From: Anaerolineales bacterium
GTDB lineage: Bacteria; Chloroflexota; Anaerolineae; Aggregatilineales; UBA2796
Direction: 5' to 3'
DNA length: 64,000 nt
Assembly (NCBI GenBank): GCA_015075625.1
Contig: JABTTZ010000001.1
Span: 1,612,001-1,676,000 of the forward strand
Under the pieces are notes generated by a model. The model did no database searches and was not told the origin of the DNA. It saw nothing but the letters and a program-made list of their open reading frames with translations. Positions 43,386-51,899 of the stretch are shown here, piece by piece. The position numbers were made by a program, and so were the translations under genes. Each line of letters opens with the position of its first letter. The first letter of the stretch is position 1.

Positions 43386-45452
43386 ATGACCAACACAACA
43401 AACAGCACCCTTCTGCTTGATAACGCCGCGCAATTGCCGCCAGCAGCAACTGGAAGCAGACGGCTGACGCTTGTTCGCCTCGGTTGGATTCTGTTCATGA
43501 TCGGGCTTGGTGTGTACATTTTTGGGGTGATGATTCCCATCGACATTCTGCGGTGGGGAAGCCGCCAATGCAATCCCACGTTTAACGGCGGAATGCTGTT
43601 TCCAGAGTCAGTTTGCGCCTATGCGTTGGCGGCAAGCGAGGGGCTTTACATCATTTTCCTCTGCCTGCTAGGGACGCTGATCATCTGGCAAAAAAAGCAC
43701 GACAAAATGACCATCTTCACCGCCTTTGGGCTTGTGTTTAGCGGGCTGGCGGTCACACCGGGCAGCACCTACCTCCCCGTTTTCCAAGAAACCGCCCCGT
43801 TTGCGCTCCCCGTCACCGCCCTTGGCTTCATTTGGCTTTCGCTCATCTTCCTCATCGCCCCTGATGGGCAGTTTGTCCCCCGTTGGTCGCGGCTGATTGC
43901 CGTTGCGCTAATTCTTTGGTTTGGGTCGTGGGTGGTGATTCCTGGGGCGTTCCCCATTCAAGTGGCGGCGCTGGACACCCCCAGTCTGGTGACACGCGGC
44001 TTATTGATTATTTATCTGAGTATAGCCCCATCGTTTCTGGTGCAGCTTTACCGCTATCGCAACGCTTATAACGCCACCCAACGGCAGCAGGCGAAAGTGC
44101 TTGTCTTTGCCGTCAGTTTTGCCTTTGCCAGCTATTTGGCGGTGATCATCCTTGAGGTGAGCGTGCGGACGGCATTTGCCGGAACACCTCTTGTGGGGCA
44201 AATGACCCAATTGGGCATCATCCTTCGCCTGATCTGTATCTCGTTTGGCACGGTGGGGATCGCCGTCTCTGCGCTGCGCTACCGCCTTTGGGAAGCCGAT
44301 CTGGTGATCACCCGCTCGCTTGTCGTGGGGATGGTCACGGCGGTCTTAGGGGGCGTCTTTTTCGGGGTGACGATCCTCATCCAGCGGATCGCCCTCAGCA
44401 TCACAGGCGGGCAGCGTTCGGAAGTGGCGGTGGTCGTCGCCGCGTTCTCCATTGCCCTCGCCTTTACGCCCACGCTCAACCGCTTAAAAACCGTCATTGA
44501 TCGCCGCTTTTACCCCAAATATCTGGCGAAAGCCGAGGCGCTTAAAACGGCAACCCAACAGCAGCGGAACAACCAGTCCGGGCAAGGGGTGACCATCAGC
44601 GCAGCGCCGATGGGAAAGGTGGTTGGCAGCTACGAGGTCTTTGAACCCATTGGGCGGGGCGGCATGGCAGATGTCTATCGGGGGCGGCATATTACGCTCA
44701 GCCGTCCGGCGGCGATCAAAATCATGGCGGCGCAGGCGGGAAGTGCCGCTGAAGAGAGGGGGGATGCGCTCACCCGCTTTGAGCGTGAGGCGAAAGTGAT
44801 CGCCGGACTGCGCCACCCCAACATCGTTCAAGTGTACGATTTCGGCGTGGCTGATGGCATGTATTACATTGCGATGGAGTTGATCAACGGGCAGGATTTA
44901 GCCCAGGTGATTCGTGAACGTGGGGCGCTGCCCTTTGCCGAAGCGCTCAGCTTGATCAAACAGCTTGCCGACGCGCTGGACTACGCACACAGCGTCGGCG
45001 TTGTTCACCGCGATGTGAAGCCGCAAAATGTCCTTATGCAGCCAACGACGGCAGTGAATATGTTTACCCTTGCCCCGCTGCGCCCTATCCTGACCGATTT
45101 TGGTATTGCCAAGCTGACCGAAAGCGACAGCGGCTTAACGAAAACGGGCGTGTTGGGGACGCTTGATTACATTGCCCCAGAGCAAATCCTTGCCGCCACC
45201 CATGCCGATGGGCGTGCCGATCAATACGCGCTAGGAATCATGGCCTTTCAGATGCTCACCGGGCGGCTGCCTTTCATTGCCCATAATCCGGGGGCGCTGG
45301 TTTTGGCACATTTGCAACAGAAACCGTCCGACCCCCGCCAACTGCGAGCGGATTTACCGCCCACTGTAACGAAGGCGCTTGAGCGCGTCTTGGCAAAAGA
45401 ACCCTCCGAACGCTACCCAACGGCTGCCGAATTTGCGGCGGCATTGGCGTGA
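43386..45452 (+). CDS. Multi-helix membrane domain fused to Ser/Thr protein kinase
   Basis: 688 residues. The N-terminal about 365 residues carry about eight hydrophobic helices. The last part (ALRYRLWEADLVITRSLVVGM, then IDRRFYPK) matches the membrane domain usually found ahead of Chloroflexota histidine kinases and other sensors. The cytoplasmic kinase domain (about 417-688) has GRGGMADVYRG, AIKIM, HRDVKPQN near 541, DFGIAK and APEQI. It has no linker or external domain after the kinase. The signal is probably sensed within the membrane. Confidence 0.9.
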   Translation: MTNTTNSTLLLDNAAQLPPAATGSRRLTLVRLGWILFMIGLGVYIFGVMIPIDILRWGSRQCNPTFNGGMLFPESVCAYALAASEGLYIIFLCLLGTLIIWQKKHDKMTIFTAFGLVFSGLAVTPGSTYLPVFQETAPFALPVTALGFIWLSLIFLIAPDGQFVPRWSRLIAVALILWFGSWVVIPGAFPIQVAALDTPSLVTRGLLIIYLSIAPSFLVQLYRYRNAYNATQRQQAKVLVFAVSFAFASYLAVIILEVSVRTAFAGTPLVGQMTQLGIILRLICISFGTVGIAVSALRYRLWEADLVITRSLVVGMVTAVLGGVFFGVTILIQRIALSITGGQRSEVAVVVAAFSIALAFTPTLNRLKTVIDRRFYPKYLAKAEALKTATQQQRNNQSGQGVTISAAPMGKVVGSYEVFEPIGRGGMADVYRGRHITLSRPAAIKIMAAQAGSAAEERGDALTRFEREAKVIAGLRHPNIVQVYDFGVADGMYYIAMELINGQDLAQVIRERGALPFAEALSLIKQLADALDYAHSVGVVHRDVKPQNVLMQPTTAVNMFTLAPLRPILTDFGIAKLTESDSGLTKTGVLGTLDYIAPEQILAATHADGRADQYALGIMAFQMLTGRLPFIAHNPGALVLAHLQQKPSDPRQLRADLPPTVTKALERVLAKEPSERYPTAAEFAAALA

Positions 45453-45469
45453 GAAGGGCAAAGCGTGGG

Positions 45470-45625
45470 CGTCCGCGCCCATGTCCACGCCCTTTAGGGC
45501 GGGGCTGAAAATAGGGAAAGACGAAAAACCTGCTTTCAGCATGCGGGCTTTAGCCCCGTGCCTCCCTGCATCCCACTCCCCCGCACCCCGTAGGGACGCC
45601 CCATGGGGGGCGTCTGCCCATCTCC
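45470..45625. repeat. GC-rich hairpin modules before glnA
   Basis: CGCCCTTTAGGGCGGGG with GAAAATAGGGAAAGACG (near 45488-45525), and the inverted pair GGGACGCCCC/GGGGGGCGTC near 45592-45613. No gene lies in 45453-45743. Confidence 0.5.
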
Positions 45626-45743
45626 CCACCGAACACCTGTTTTGTGCATCTTGTCCAAACCCTGTTGACGAAAAGTAAAACTTGATGAACAATGAGAGGA
45701 TGGATTCGTCACCTTGTTGAACAAGTAACTTTCAGGAGCGTCT

Positions 45744-47084
45744 GTGACGGCTTCCCCCAACCTGCCACCCGATGTCGAACCGGTGATCCGTGCCATACAG
45801 GACGATGGGATCATCTCCCTCACCCTCCAATTTACCGATGTGATGGGCATTGTCAAAGCGGTGCAGATTCCCCCCCGCCAAATCGAAACCGCCTTCCGCA
45901 CGGGGATTTGGTTTGATGGCTCATCCCTTGAAGGGTTCGCTCGCGTTGCCGAGTCGGACATGTACCTTCGCCCTGACGCTGCCACTTACAGCGTGCTGCC
46001 CAACACAGGCGGCAAAAGCGCCCGCCTGATCTGCGATGTCTATACGCCCTCTGGCGATCCCTTCGCCGGCGATCCGCGTGCCGTCTTGCGGCGGGCGCTC
46101 CATATGGCGGCAGAGATGGGCTACCGCTTCACCGTTGCCCCAGAGGTGGAATTTTTCCTCCTGCGCACGCCGATCACCCTGACCGACCTCCAAACGCACG
46201 ACCACGCTGGCTATTTTGATCTGGGGGAGGGCGAATCGGGCGAGGTGCAGCGGGCGATTGCCGATGCCCTCAGCGCGATGACCGTTCAGATTGATTCGCT
46301 CCATCACGAGGTGGGTGGTGGGCAGCATGAGATTGACCTTACCCCACTGGATGCCCTGGCGATGGCAGATGCGATTGTCACCGCACGGCAGACGATCAAA
46401 GCAGTGGCGGCGCGTTATGGCTTAATCGCCACCTTCATGCCCAAACCGTTGGCGCGGGTGGCGGGGTCGGGGATGCACGTTCACCAGACGCTTTACCATT
46501 ATGAAAGCGGGCGAAACTGCTTTGCCGAACCAAGCGCCGAATATGGCTTATCCAAAGTGGGGCGGGCGTTCCTTGCCGGACAGCTTGCCCATGCGCGGGG
46601 GATGTGCGCCGTCCTTGCCCCGCTGGTGAACAGCTACAAGCGCCTTGTCGCTGGCTTGGAAGCGCCCGTCTACATCACCTGGGCGCAGTTGAACCGTTCG
46701 GCGCTCATCCGCGTCCCTCGGTTGGTCGATGGGCAAGCAGACATGGCGCGGATCGAACTGCGCTGTATCGATCCATCCTGCAACCCCTACCTTGCCTTCG
46801 CCGTCATGGTGCGGGCGGGCTTGGAGGGCATTCTGCACAACATGGAACTCCCTAGTGCGGCGGAAGAAGAACTTTACCTGTTCAACGCCCGCCGCCGCCA
46901 ACTGCCCACCCTGCCCACCTCGCTTCACGAGGCGATCAGCGCGATGGAGGCGTCCGCGCTGATCAGCGATACGCTCGGTCTGAGCGTCTTTGAGGGCTTT
47001 CTAGAGGCAAAGCGGATGGAATGGAACGACTATATTTTGGACATCAGCGCGTGGGAACTGCGCCGCTATCTCCATCAGTATTAG
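45744..47084 (+). CDS. glnA: Glutamine synthetase, type I alpha
   Basis: 446 residues, GTG start with CAGGAG upstream. It makes glutamine from glutamate, ammonia and ATP. Motifs are FDGSSLEGF, PEVEFFLL (metal Glu), GGGQHEID, MPKPLARVAGSGMHVHQ, NSYKRLVAGLEAP and ELRCIDPSCNPYLAF. Length and lack of a NLYDLP adenylylation site indicate the GSI-alpha group, which is not controlled by adenylylation. The PucR-type regulator gene lies 67 bases downstream on the same strand. Confidence 0.95.
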   Translation: MTASPNLPPDVEPVIRAIQDDGIISLTLQFTDVMGIVKAVQIPPRQIETAFRTGIWFDGSSLEGFARVAESDMYLRPDAATYSVLPNTGGKSARLICDVYTPSGDPFAGDPRAVLRRALHMAAEMGYRFTVAPEVEFFLLRTPITLTDLQTHDHAGYFDLGEGESGEVQRAIADALSAMTVQIDSLHHEVGGGQHEIDLTPLDALAMADAIVTARQTIKAVAARYGLIATFMPKPLARVAGSGMHVHQTLYHYESGRNCFAEPSAEYGLSKVGRAFLAGQLAHARGMCAVLAPLVNSYKRLVAGLEAPVYITWAQLNRSALIRVPRLVDGQADMARIELRCIDPSCNPYLAFAVMVRAGLEGILHNMELPSAAEEELYLFNARRRQLPTLPTSLHEAISAMEASALISDTLGLSVFEGFLEAKRMEWNDYILDISAWELRRYLHQY

Positions 47085-47151
47085 CCCATAGGTCAACCTT
47101 AGTAGTAGCCCCTATTCGAGTCAACACAAGGGATGAGGCTGTTCAGCGACC

Positions 47152-47352
47152 ATGACCCCGCAACGCGCCCAAGCATCCATCCTTGATCTCCTCCGCCACG
47201 CCCTGCCCATCGGGACGCGAGTCGTCGCTGGTATGCGCGGTGTCCACCGTCCGGTGACGTGGGTTTCCGTCTTGCATGCCCGCCCGCCCGCCTTTCCTCC
47301 CTCGAAGGGCGCGAGATCGCCCTGCTCTCGATGGACGCCCTCCACCTTCTAA
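47152..47352 (+). pseudogene. N-terminal part of the PucR regulator in a shifted frame
   Basis: The first about 48 codons read MTPQRAQASILDLL, LPIGTRVVAGMRGVHRPVTW and VSVLHARPPAF, which is the beginning of the PucR N-terminal domain. The frame then departs from the family near 47296. Restoring one base in the TTTCCTCCC run at 47293-47300 would join it to the long downstream frame (SLEGREIALLS). This is either a real one-base deletion, a sequencing error or, less likely, programmed -1 frameshifting. Confidence 0.8.
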
Positions 47353-48821
47353 GCGACAAACTGACCCTTGCCGATCTCGTTCACGATTTGGCGGAAATGG
47401 ATGTGGCGGGGATCGGCGTGGTGGGGACGGTGGATGCCCGCGCCCGCAGCGCCGCCGATGATCACGATCTGCCGCTGCTAAACCTTCCCGCCGGAACGCA
47501 AACGCGCCAGATCGAAAAAGACATTGTGCGCGTCTTGGTCGGTCCGCCGCCCCCCGTCGAACTACGCGGGGCAGAGATTCACCAACAGTTGATCCAGCTT
47601 AGCACCGAAAATCGCGGGATGCGAGCATTGATCAGCGCCCTTGCCGATTCTTCTGGACGAACGATCATCGTCCAAGACAAGCGCTTTGATATGCTTGCCT
47701 CGGCGGGCGACCTGACCGATCATCCCTCATGGGGTGAGATTGAGAGCGAGCTAAGCCGCGAGGAATCGCTGCCGGAAGGTTTTCGCAATCGCCTTGAGGT
47801 TGCCCAGAATCTCCCCGAACCCGTCGATTTGTCCGTTGCCGAATTCGGCATACGGCGCTTGATTTTGCCAATCATTGCCAACCGCATGGGGCGCGGCTTC
47901 ATCTCTTTCTTGATGCCTGACGATGGGACGCCGGGTTTTGACGGGCTGGATCATCAGTTCATCCGGCACGGGGCTGCCGTTTGCGCCCTTGAAATGGCGA
48001 AGGAAAAAGCCGTCCGCGAGGCGCAAAAGCGCGTACAAGGCGGCGTTTTGGAGCGTCTGCTCTTGGGGACGATCCCACCCGATCAGGCGGGGCGGCAGTT
48101 GGTGCGGCTTGGGCATCAGCCCAACGGGCGGCTCTACTGCGCCATTGCCATGTGCTGGACAGACGAGGACAGCCCCTCGGATCGCCGTCTAGAGACGACC
48201 TTTAACGAGGAACTGACGACGCGCAGCCACGAAGCGCTTGTCCAACTGCTGGATGGCGGGATCGTCGCCTTCTGCGCTGTTGACGCCGCCGCCGCCCACA
48301 CCAAGATGATTCCCCGTGCGGTGAAGAACCTTGCCGAGGCGGTTATTCAGCGGGCGGCAATTCACGCGCCGGGGAAGCGCATCGGGGTTGGGGTGGGGCG
48401 TCCGGTGTCAGCCCTCGCGGAATGGCGCAGCAGCTACCAAGAAGCGCTCGCCGCGCAGCGCATCGCCATTCAGTGGCGGGTGGAGCAGCCGCTCTATTTT
48501 GCCGATCTGGGCATCTACCGCTTGCTCTCGCTGCTTTTGGAAACGCCCGAACTGCGCAGCTTTTATCGGGAGACGCTTGGCGACCTTACCGATGGCAGCC
48601 CCGTCAGCGATGAATTTATCGCCACGCTGGAGACCTTTTTTGAAGAACACGGCAACCTTAGCCAGACAGCAAACCGCTTGCACGTCCACCGCAACACCTT
48701 GCTCTACCGCATGGATCGCATTGCCCAGATTGGTGGGATCGATTTTGATAACCCTGAAACGCGCCTCGCCGTCCATCTGGCATTGAAGATTCGGCGGCTG
48801 CTTGGGTCGATGCGCTTGTGA
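47259..48821 (+). CDS. PucR-family transcriptional regulator (5' frameshift)
   Basis: 520 codons are open from a GTG at 47259, but the true gene probably starts at 47152 in another frame. The body has the rest of the PucR N-terminal domain (EGREIALLSMDAL, LTLADLVHDLAEMDVAGIGVVG), a middle GAF/GGDEF-like region, and the C-terminal PucR helix-turn-helix (NLSQTANRLHVHRNTLLYRMDRI). PucR proteins commonly control purine or nitrogen-compound use. Position after glnA suggests a nitrogen-related role. Confidence 0.85.
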   Translation: MGFRLACPPARLSSLEGREIALLSMDALHLLSDKLTLADLVHDLAEMDVAGIGVVGTVDARARSAADDHDLPLLNLPAGTQTRQIEKDIVRVLVGPPPPVELRGAEIHQQLIQLSTENRGMRALISALADSSGRTIIVQDKRFDMLASAGDLTDHPSWGEIESELSREESLPEGFRNRLEVAQNLPEPVDLSVAEFGIRRLILPIIANRMGRGFISFLMPDDGTPGFDGLDHQFIRHGAAVCALEMAKEKAVREAQKRVQGGVLERLLLGTIPPDQAGRQLVRLGHQPNGRLYCAIAMCWTDEDSPSDRRLETTFNEELTTRSHEALVQLLDGGIVAFCAVDAAAAHTKMIPRAVKNLAEAVIQRAAIHAPGKRIGVGVGRPVSALAEWRSSYQEALAAQRIAIQWRVEQPLYFADLGIYRLLSLLLETPELRSFYRETLGDLTDGSPVSDEFIATLETFFEEHGNLSQTANRLHVHRNTLLYRMDRIAQIGGIDFDNPETRLAVHLALKIRRLLGSMRL

Positions 48822-48831
48822 AAAAGCCCCC

Positions 48832-48858
48832 AATTTTTGGGCAAAATGCCCAAAAATT
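48832..48858 (+). terminator. Hairpin after the PucR gene
   Basis: Perfect 11-bp stem AATTTTTGGGC/GCCCAAAAATT with loop AAAAT, 10 bases after the stop codon. A TATTTTTGGG tract follows about 8 bases later. Its U-rich stem and missing immediate T-run make it an imperfect terminator. Confidence 0.55.
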
Positions 48859-49015
48859 AGGGCATATTTTTGGGCAGATTAGCAGAAGAAAAAACGGGTA
48901 GTGTCTTTTATACTGTGGCTTCAACTTGTTTGATACCACTGTGCAACCAGTGTTTCCCTCCTGTTGATGGCATGGCGGTGGGGGCGCTTGAGGGGGCAAA
49001 CTCATCATCATGCAA

Positions 49016-49055
49016 ACACAGACTCCTGTAGAACATACAGGAGTCTGTGTTTTTT
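49016..49055 (+). terminator. Strong intrinsic terminator
   Basis: ACACAGACTCCTGTA pairs perfectly with TACAGGAGTCTGTGT (15 bp, loop GAACA) and is followed by six T residues. It lies 195 bases beyond the PucR stop, with a TATACT box at 48910 in between, so it may end an independent small transcript. Confidence 0.9.
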
Positions 49056-49079
49056 AAGTATCTATCTAGCACACCTTAC

Positions 49080-49365
49080 ACACAGACCCTCATCCCCCTG
49101 CCCCCCTTCTCCCTGTGGGAGAAGGGGGAATCACGTTTTTTGAGGGGGCTTCCCCCTCATCCCCCCTCACCCACAGGATTTCTCCCCTTTCTCCGCGTGT
49201 GGGGAAAGGGAGGCAGCCCAGATGCGGGGAAACACATGGCGCGGGGTTAAACCGCCCGCGCTAGGAATAATCACCCCGTTGGGGCTTAAACCAGATGCGG
49301 GGAGAGCCTCTTTGCCTTCAAGCCCCGAAGGGGTGGCTGCTTTAGCGGCGGGCGCTCACTCTCAA
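49080..49365. repeat. Intergenic hairpin repeats upstream of the copper-chaperone-like gene 3' end
   Basis: Two CCCCCTTCTCC/GGAGAAGGGGG-type stems (49100-49130 and 49180-49212), then one reverse-orientation unit with GCGCGGGGTTAAACC, CACCCCGTTGGGG, CCCCGAAGGGG and a truncated CTTTAGCGGCGGGC. It fills the gap to the convergent gene. Confidence 0.7.
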
Positions 49366-49371
49366 CACACC

Positions 49372-50199
49372 CTAGTTGACGGTGTTCACCGGCACAGCAA
49401 GACTCACCACGGTGCCGGATTCAAAGGTCAGGGTGAAGGGGAGCGTCGTCCCCGCCATAAGGTCTTCCCCCAACCTCATCAGCATAATGTGCATCCCGCC
49501 GGGTTTTAATGCCGCGGTCCCCCCCGCCGGAATCTCAATGCCCGCCGTGAGGGGCATCATCTTCGCCACCTCATTTTCAATCTTCGTCTCGTGCAGTTCG
49601 ACCATCGCCGGAATGCCCACCTCAACCTTCAGCAAGCGGTCTGCCTTATCGCCACTGTTGGCGATCACCATGTAGGCGGCGGAGACGCCCCCCTTTTGGG
49701 CGGCGCGGGCATAGGCCCCGCTGATGGTGATCACCCCGGCGCCCCCTTCAGCGACGACCATTTCCCCGCTGTGTTCACCTTCGCCAGATCCCTCTGAATG
49801 GGCGGCTTCCGCTTTCGGTCCGTCGTGCGGCAGGCGGACAACCGTCAGCGCATCCCCCACCATGTAGATTACGAAGGTGTAAAAGCCGCCGTCCCCTTCT
49901 TCAAAGGTGAAGGCAGCGGGTTCGGGCGTCAGCGCATCGCCCAGCTTCCCGCCCGCCCGAACAAGAACCAGCGCGAATTCATAGCCTTCGACGCTCATGT
50001 AGTCGGTCACGTCCTCGTAAGCGACCCCATCGGCAAGCAGCGTATCCCCCACATAGACATCAACGGCGGGTGCGCCTTCGGCAAGGTGAGCAATCCGCAC
50101 ATGGGGTCCACCGGCGTGGGCGGCAAGATGGGGAATTCCGCCGAGCAGCCCAACGGCGCATATCAGGGCAAGAGCAAGCACACTCATTTTTCGCATCAT
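49372..50199 (-). CDS. Secreted DUF4397 plus PCu(A)C copper-chaperone-like protein
   Basis: About 275 residues. Signal peptide (about 1-28), then a DUF4397 domain (VRIAHLAEGAPAVDVYVGD), a His/Glu-rich linker (AAHSEGSGEGEHSGEM) and a PCu(A)C domain with metal ligands in VELHETKIENEVAKMMP and GGMHIMLM (the H...M...H.M pattern). PCu(A)C proteins hold Cu(I) outside the cell and deliver it to cytochrome oxidase. DUF4397 is often in exported adhesion-type proteins. Start is the ATG at 50199 with AGGGAG upstream. Confidence 0.88.
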   Translation of the reverse strand: MMRKMSVLALALICAVGLLGGIPHLAAHAGGPHVRIAHLAEGAPAVDVYVGDTLLADGVAYEDVTDYMSVEGYEFALVLVRAGGKLGDALTPEPAAFTFEEGDGGFYTFVIYMVGDALTVVRLPHDGPKAEAAHSEGSGEGEHSGEMVVAEGGAGVITISGAYARAAQKGGVSAAYMVIANSGDKADRLLKVEVGIPAMVELHETKIENEVAKMMPLTAGIEIPAGGTAALKPGGMHIMLMRLGEDLMAGTTLPFTLTFESGTVVSLAVPVNTVN

Positions 50200-50323
50200 G
50201 TGGCAATCTCCCTTATTGTTCACAAACTATAGGGCGATTGTATCCTGTAGGGGCATAGGCGCCCATGTGACAGAAAGCATCTTTAAAGAGGGCGAACGTC
50301 AAGAAAAATGATTCTATATTGAT

Positions 50324-50483
50324 TGCAGTACCCTCACTGGTTGGACGGCAACCAGCCTTCTTACAAGAAGGACGGGCGTCGTTCGTTTGCCCTTGATCAC
50401 CACCGCCTGCCCATCGGTAAGCCTATCGTGCTAGGCGGGGCTGTCAACCACTGAGGTGGTCAATCTCGTTGTAAAATGCTGTA
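50324..50483 (+). repeat. Dispersed 160-bp structured element, copy C
   Basis: Starts TGCAGTA and ends TGCTGTA. Hairpins: CTGGTTG-GACGG-CAACCAG; CCTTCT-TACA-AGAAGG; GCCTA-TCGTGC-TAGGC; ACCAC-TGAG-GTGGT. This is the best-folded copy. It is upstream of the copper-chaperone-like gene on the opposite strand and directly precedes the 132-bp repeat array. Confidence 0.78.
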
Positions 50484-51065
50484 GGGCGCGGACGCGCCAG
50501 GGGTCGCCCCTACGGTGCGGTATCAGGCTTGCCCTCCCGCGAAACCATAGTGCTGAGATTAGGTTTTCGTCTTTCCCCACTTTCAGCCCCGCCCTAAAGG
50601 GCGGGGTGGTCAATCTTAGCCCGTCCCCTTTAGGGGCGGGCGCAGCCGAACGCCCCAGGGGGATGCGGGGCTAAAGCCCACGTACTGAAAGCAGATTTTC
50701 GTCTTTCCCCGATTTTCAGCCCCCGCCCTAAAGGGCGGGGTGGTCAATCTTAGCCCGTCCCCTTAGGGCGGGCGCAGCCGAACGCCCAGGGGGATGCGGG
50801 GCTAAAGCCCACGTACTGAAAGCAGATTTTTCGTCTTTCCCCGCTTTCAGCCCCGCCCTAAAGGGCGGGGGTGGTCAATCTTAGCCCGTCCCCTTTAGGG
50901 GCGGGCGCAGCCGAACGCCCAGGGGGATGCGGGGCTAAAGCCCACGTACTGAAAGCAGATTTTTCGTCTTTCCCCGCTTTCAGCCCCGCCCTAAAGGGCG
51001 GGGTGGTCAATCTTAGCCCGTCCCCTTTAGGGGCGGGCGCAGCCGAACGCCCCAGGGGGGAGTCC
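50484..51065. repeat. Tandem hairpin array, about 132-bp period
   Basis: Four units marked by CGTCTTTCCCC at 50568, 50700, 50832 and 50965 (spacing 132, 132, 133). Each holds CCCCGCCCTAAAGGGCGGGG, GCCCGTCCCCTTTAGGGGCGGGC and GGGGCTAAAGCCC. The units differ only at a few bases. This unit type is distinct from, but uses the same kind of hairpins as, the 150- and 176-bp arrays. The 50484-51104 interval has no gene. Confidence 0.92.
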
Positions 51066-51104
51066 CTACGGATGCGGCGCGGGGGGTTAGAATGTCACCA
51101 AATC

Positions 51105-51899
51105 CTAGTAAATGCCGGGTTCCTCCCATTGGGCGGCGCGGGCATCGGTGAAAAACCAGGGCATCAGCCACCGTTCGATGATCCCCACCAAAACAACAAG
51201 GGCGACGCTGATCAAGGCGCTGATCCCCACCGCTGCAAAGGTGGCATCAGTGCTGCCGCTGTTGTAACTTGCCCGTAGGTAGCGCCCTAATCCGCTTTGC
51301 GCGGTGATGAACTCACCGAGGATCGCCCCGCTGATCGCATAGGTCGCCGCGATACGCACCCCGCTGAAGAAGGACGGCAGCGCGGCGGGCAAGCGCACCG
51401 CCCACCACACCCTTCCCCGCCCCGCCCCCATCGCCCGCAGCAGCGCCACATAATCGGGATCGGTTGCCGCCAGCCCGTCGATCAGGGCGACGGCGATGGG
51501 AAAAAAAGTGAACAAAATGACGGTGATCACCTTCGCCCCAATACCGAAGCCAAAGATCAGAATCAGCGCCGGCGCAATGGCAATGATCGGAATCGTTTGG
51601 GAGAGGATCAAGAGCGGGTAAATGGCGCGTTTTAGGGGTGAGGAGACATCCAAAAGCGCCGCCAACCCCGCCCCAATGAGAATGGCGATCAGCAGCCCAA
51701 GCCCCGCCTCCAAAAGGGTGATCGGGATATGGACGGTGAATAGAAGATGGGCATCGCGGAAAAATGCCCCAAGGACTGCCGAGGGCGCGGGGAGGATGTG
51801 AACGCGGTTCGTATCGGCACGGACGAGGAGTTCCCACCCCACAAGAAGAATCGCCAGCAGAAGAAGTGGGGGGAGAATTCGCTGCCGAAGGCGCTTCAT
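51105..51899 (-). CDS. ABC transporter permease, SsuC/TauC/ThiX type
   Basis: 264 residues with about six membrane helices. It has the binding-protein-dependent permease pattern, including ALLRAMGAGRGRVWWAVRLP as the ATPase-contact (EAA) loop. This subfamily imports small organic molecules such as sulfonates, taurine or thiamine precursors. The start at 51899 overlaps the thiN stop by 4 bases (ATGA), so translation is coupled. The link to thiN suggests uptake of thiamine or its pyrimidine precursor. The ATPase and binding-protein genes are not here. Confidence 0.85.
   Translation of the reverse strand: MKRLRQRILPPLLLLAILLVGWELLVRADTNRVHILPAPSAVLGAFFRDAHLLFTVHIPITLLEAGLGLLIAILIGAGLAALLDVSSPLKRAIYPLLILSQTIPIIAIAPALILIFGFGIGAKVITVILFTFFPIAVALIDGLAATDPDYVALLRAMGAGRGRVWWAVRLPAALPSFFSGVRIAATYAISGAILGEFITAQSGLGRYLRASYNSGSTDATFAAVGISALISVALVVLVGIIERWLMPWFFTDARAAQWEEPGIY

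Noticed and set aside
48973-49150. Short frame with three consecutive His codons before a terminator (possible his leader)
   Set aside because: The frame reads through the terminator without a properly placed stop, and no plus-strand gene follows.
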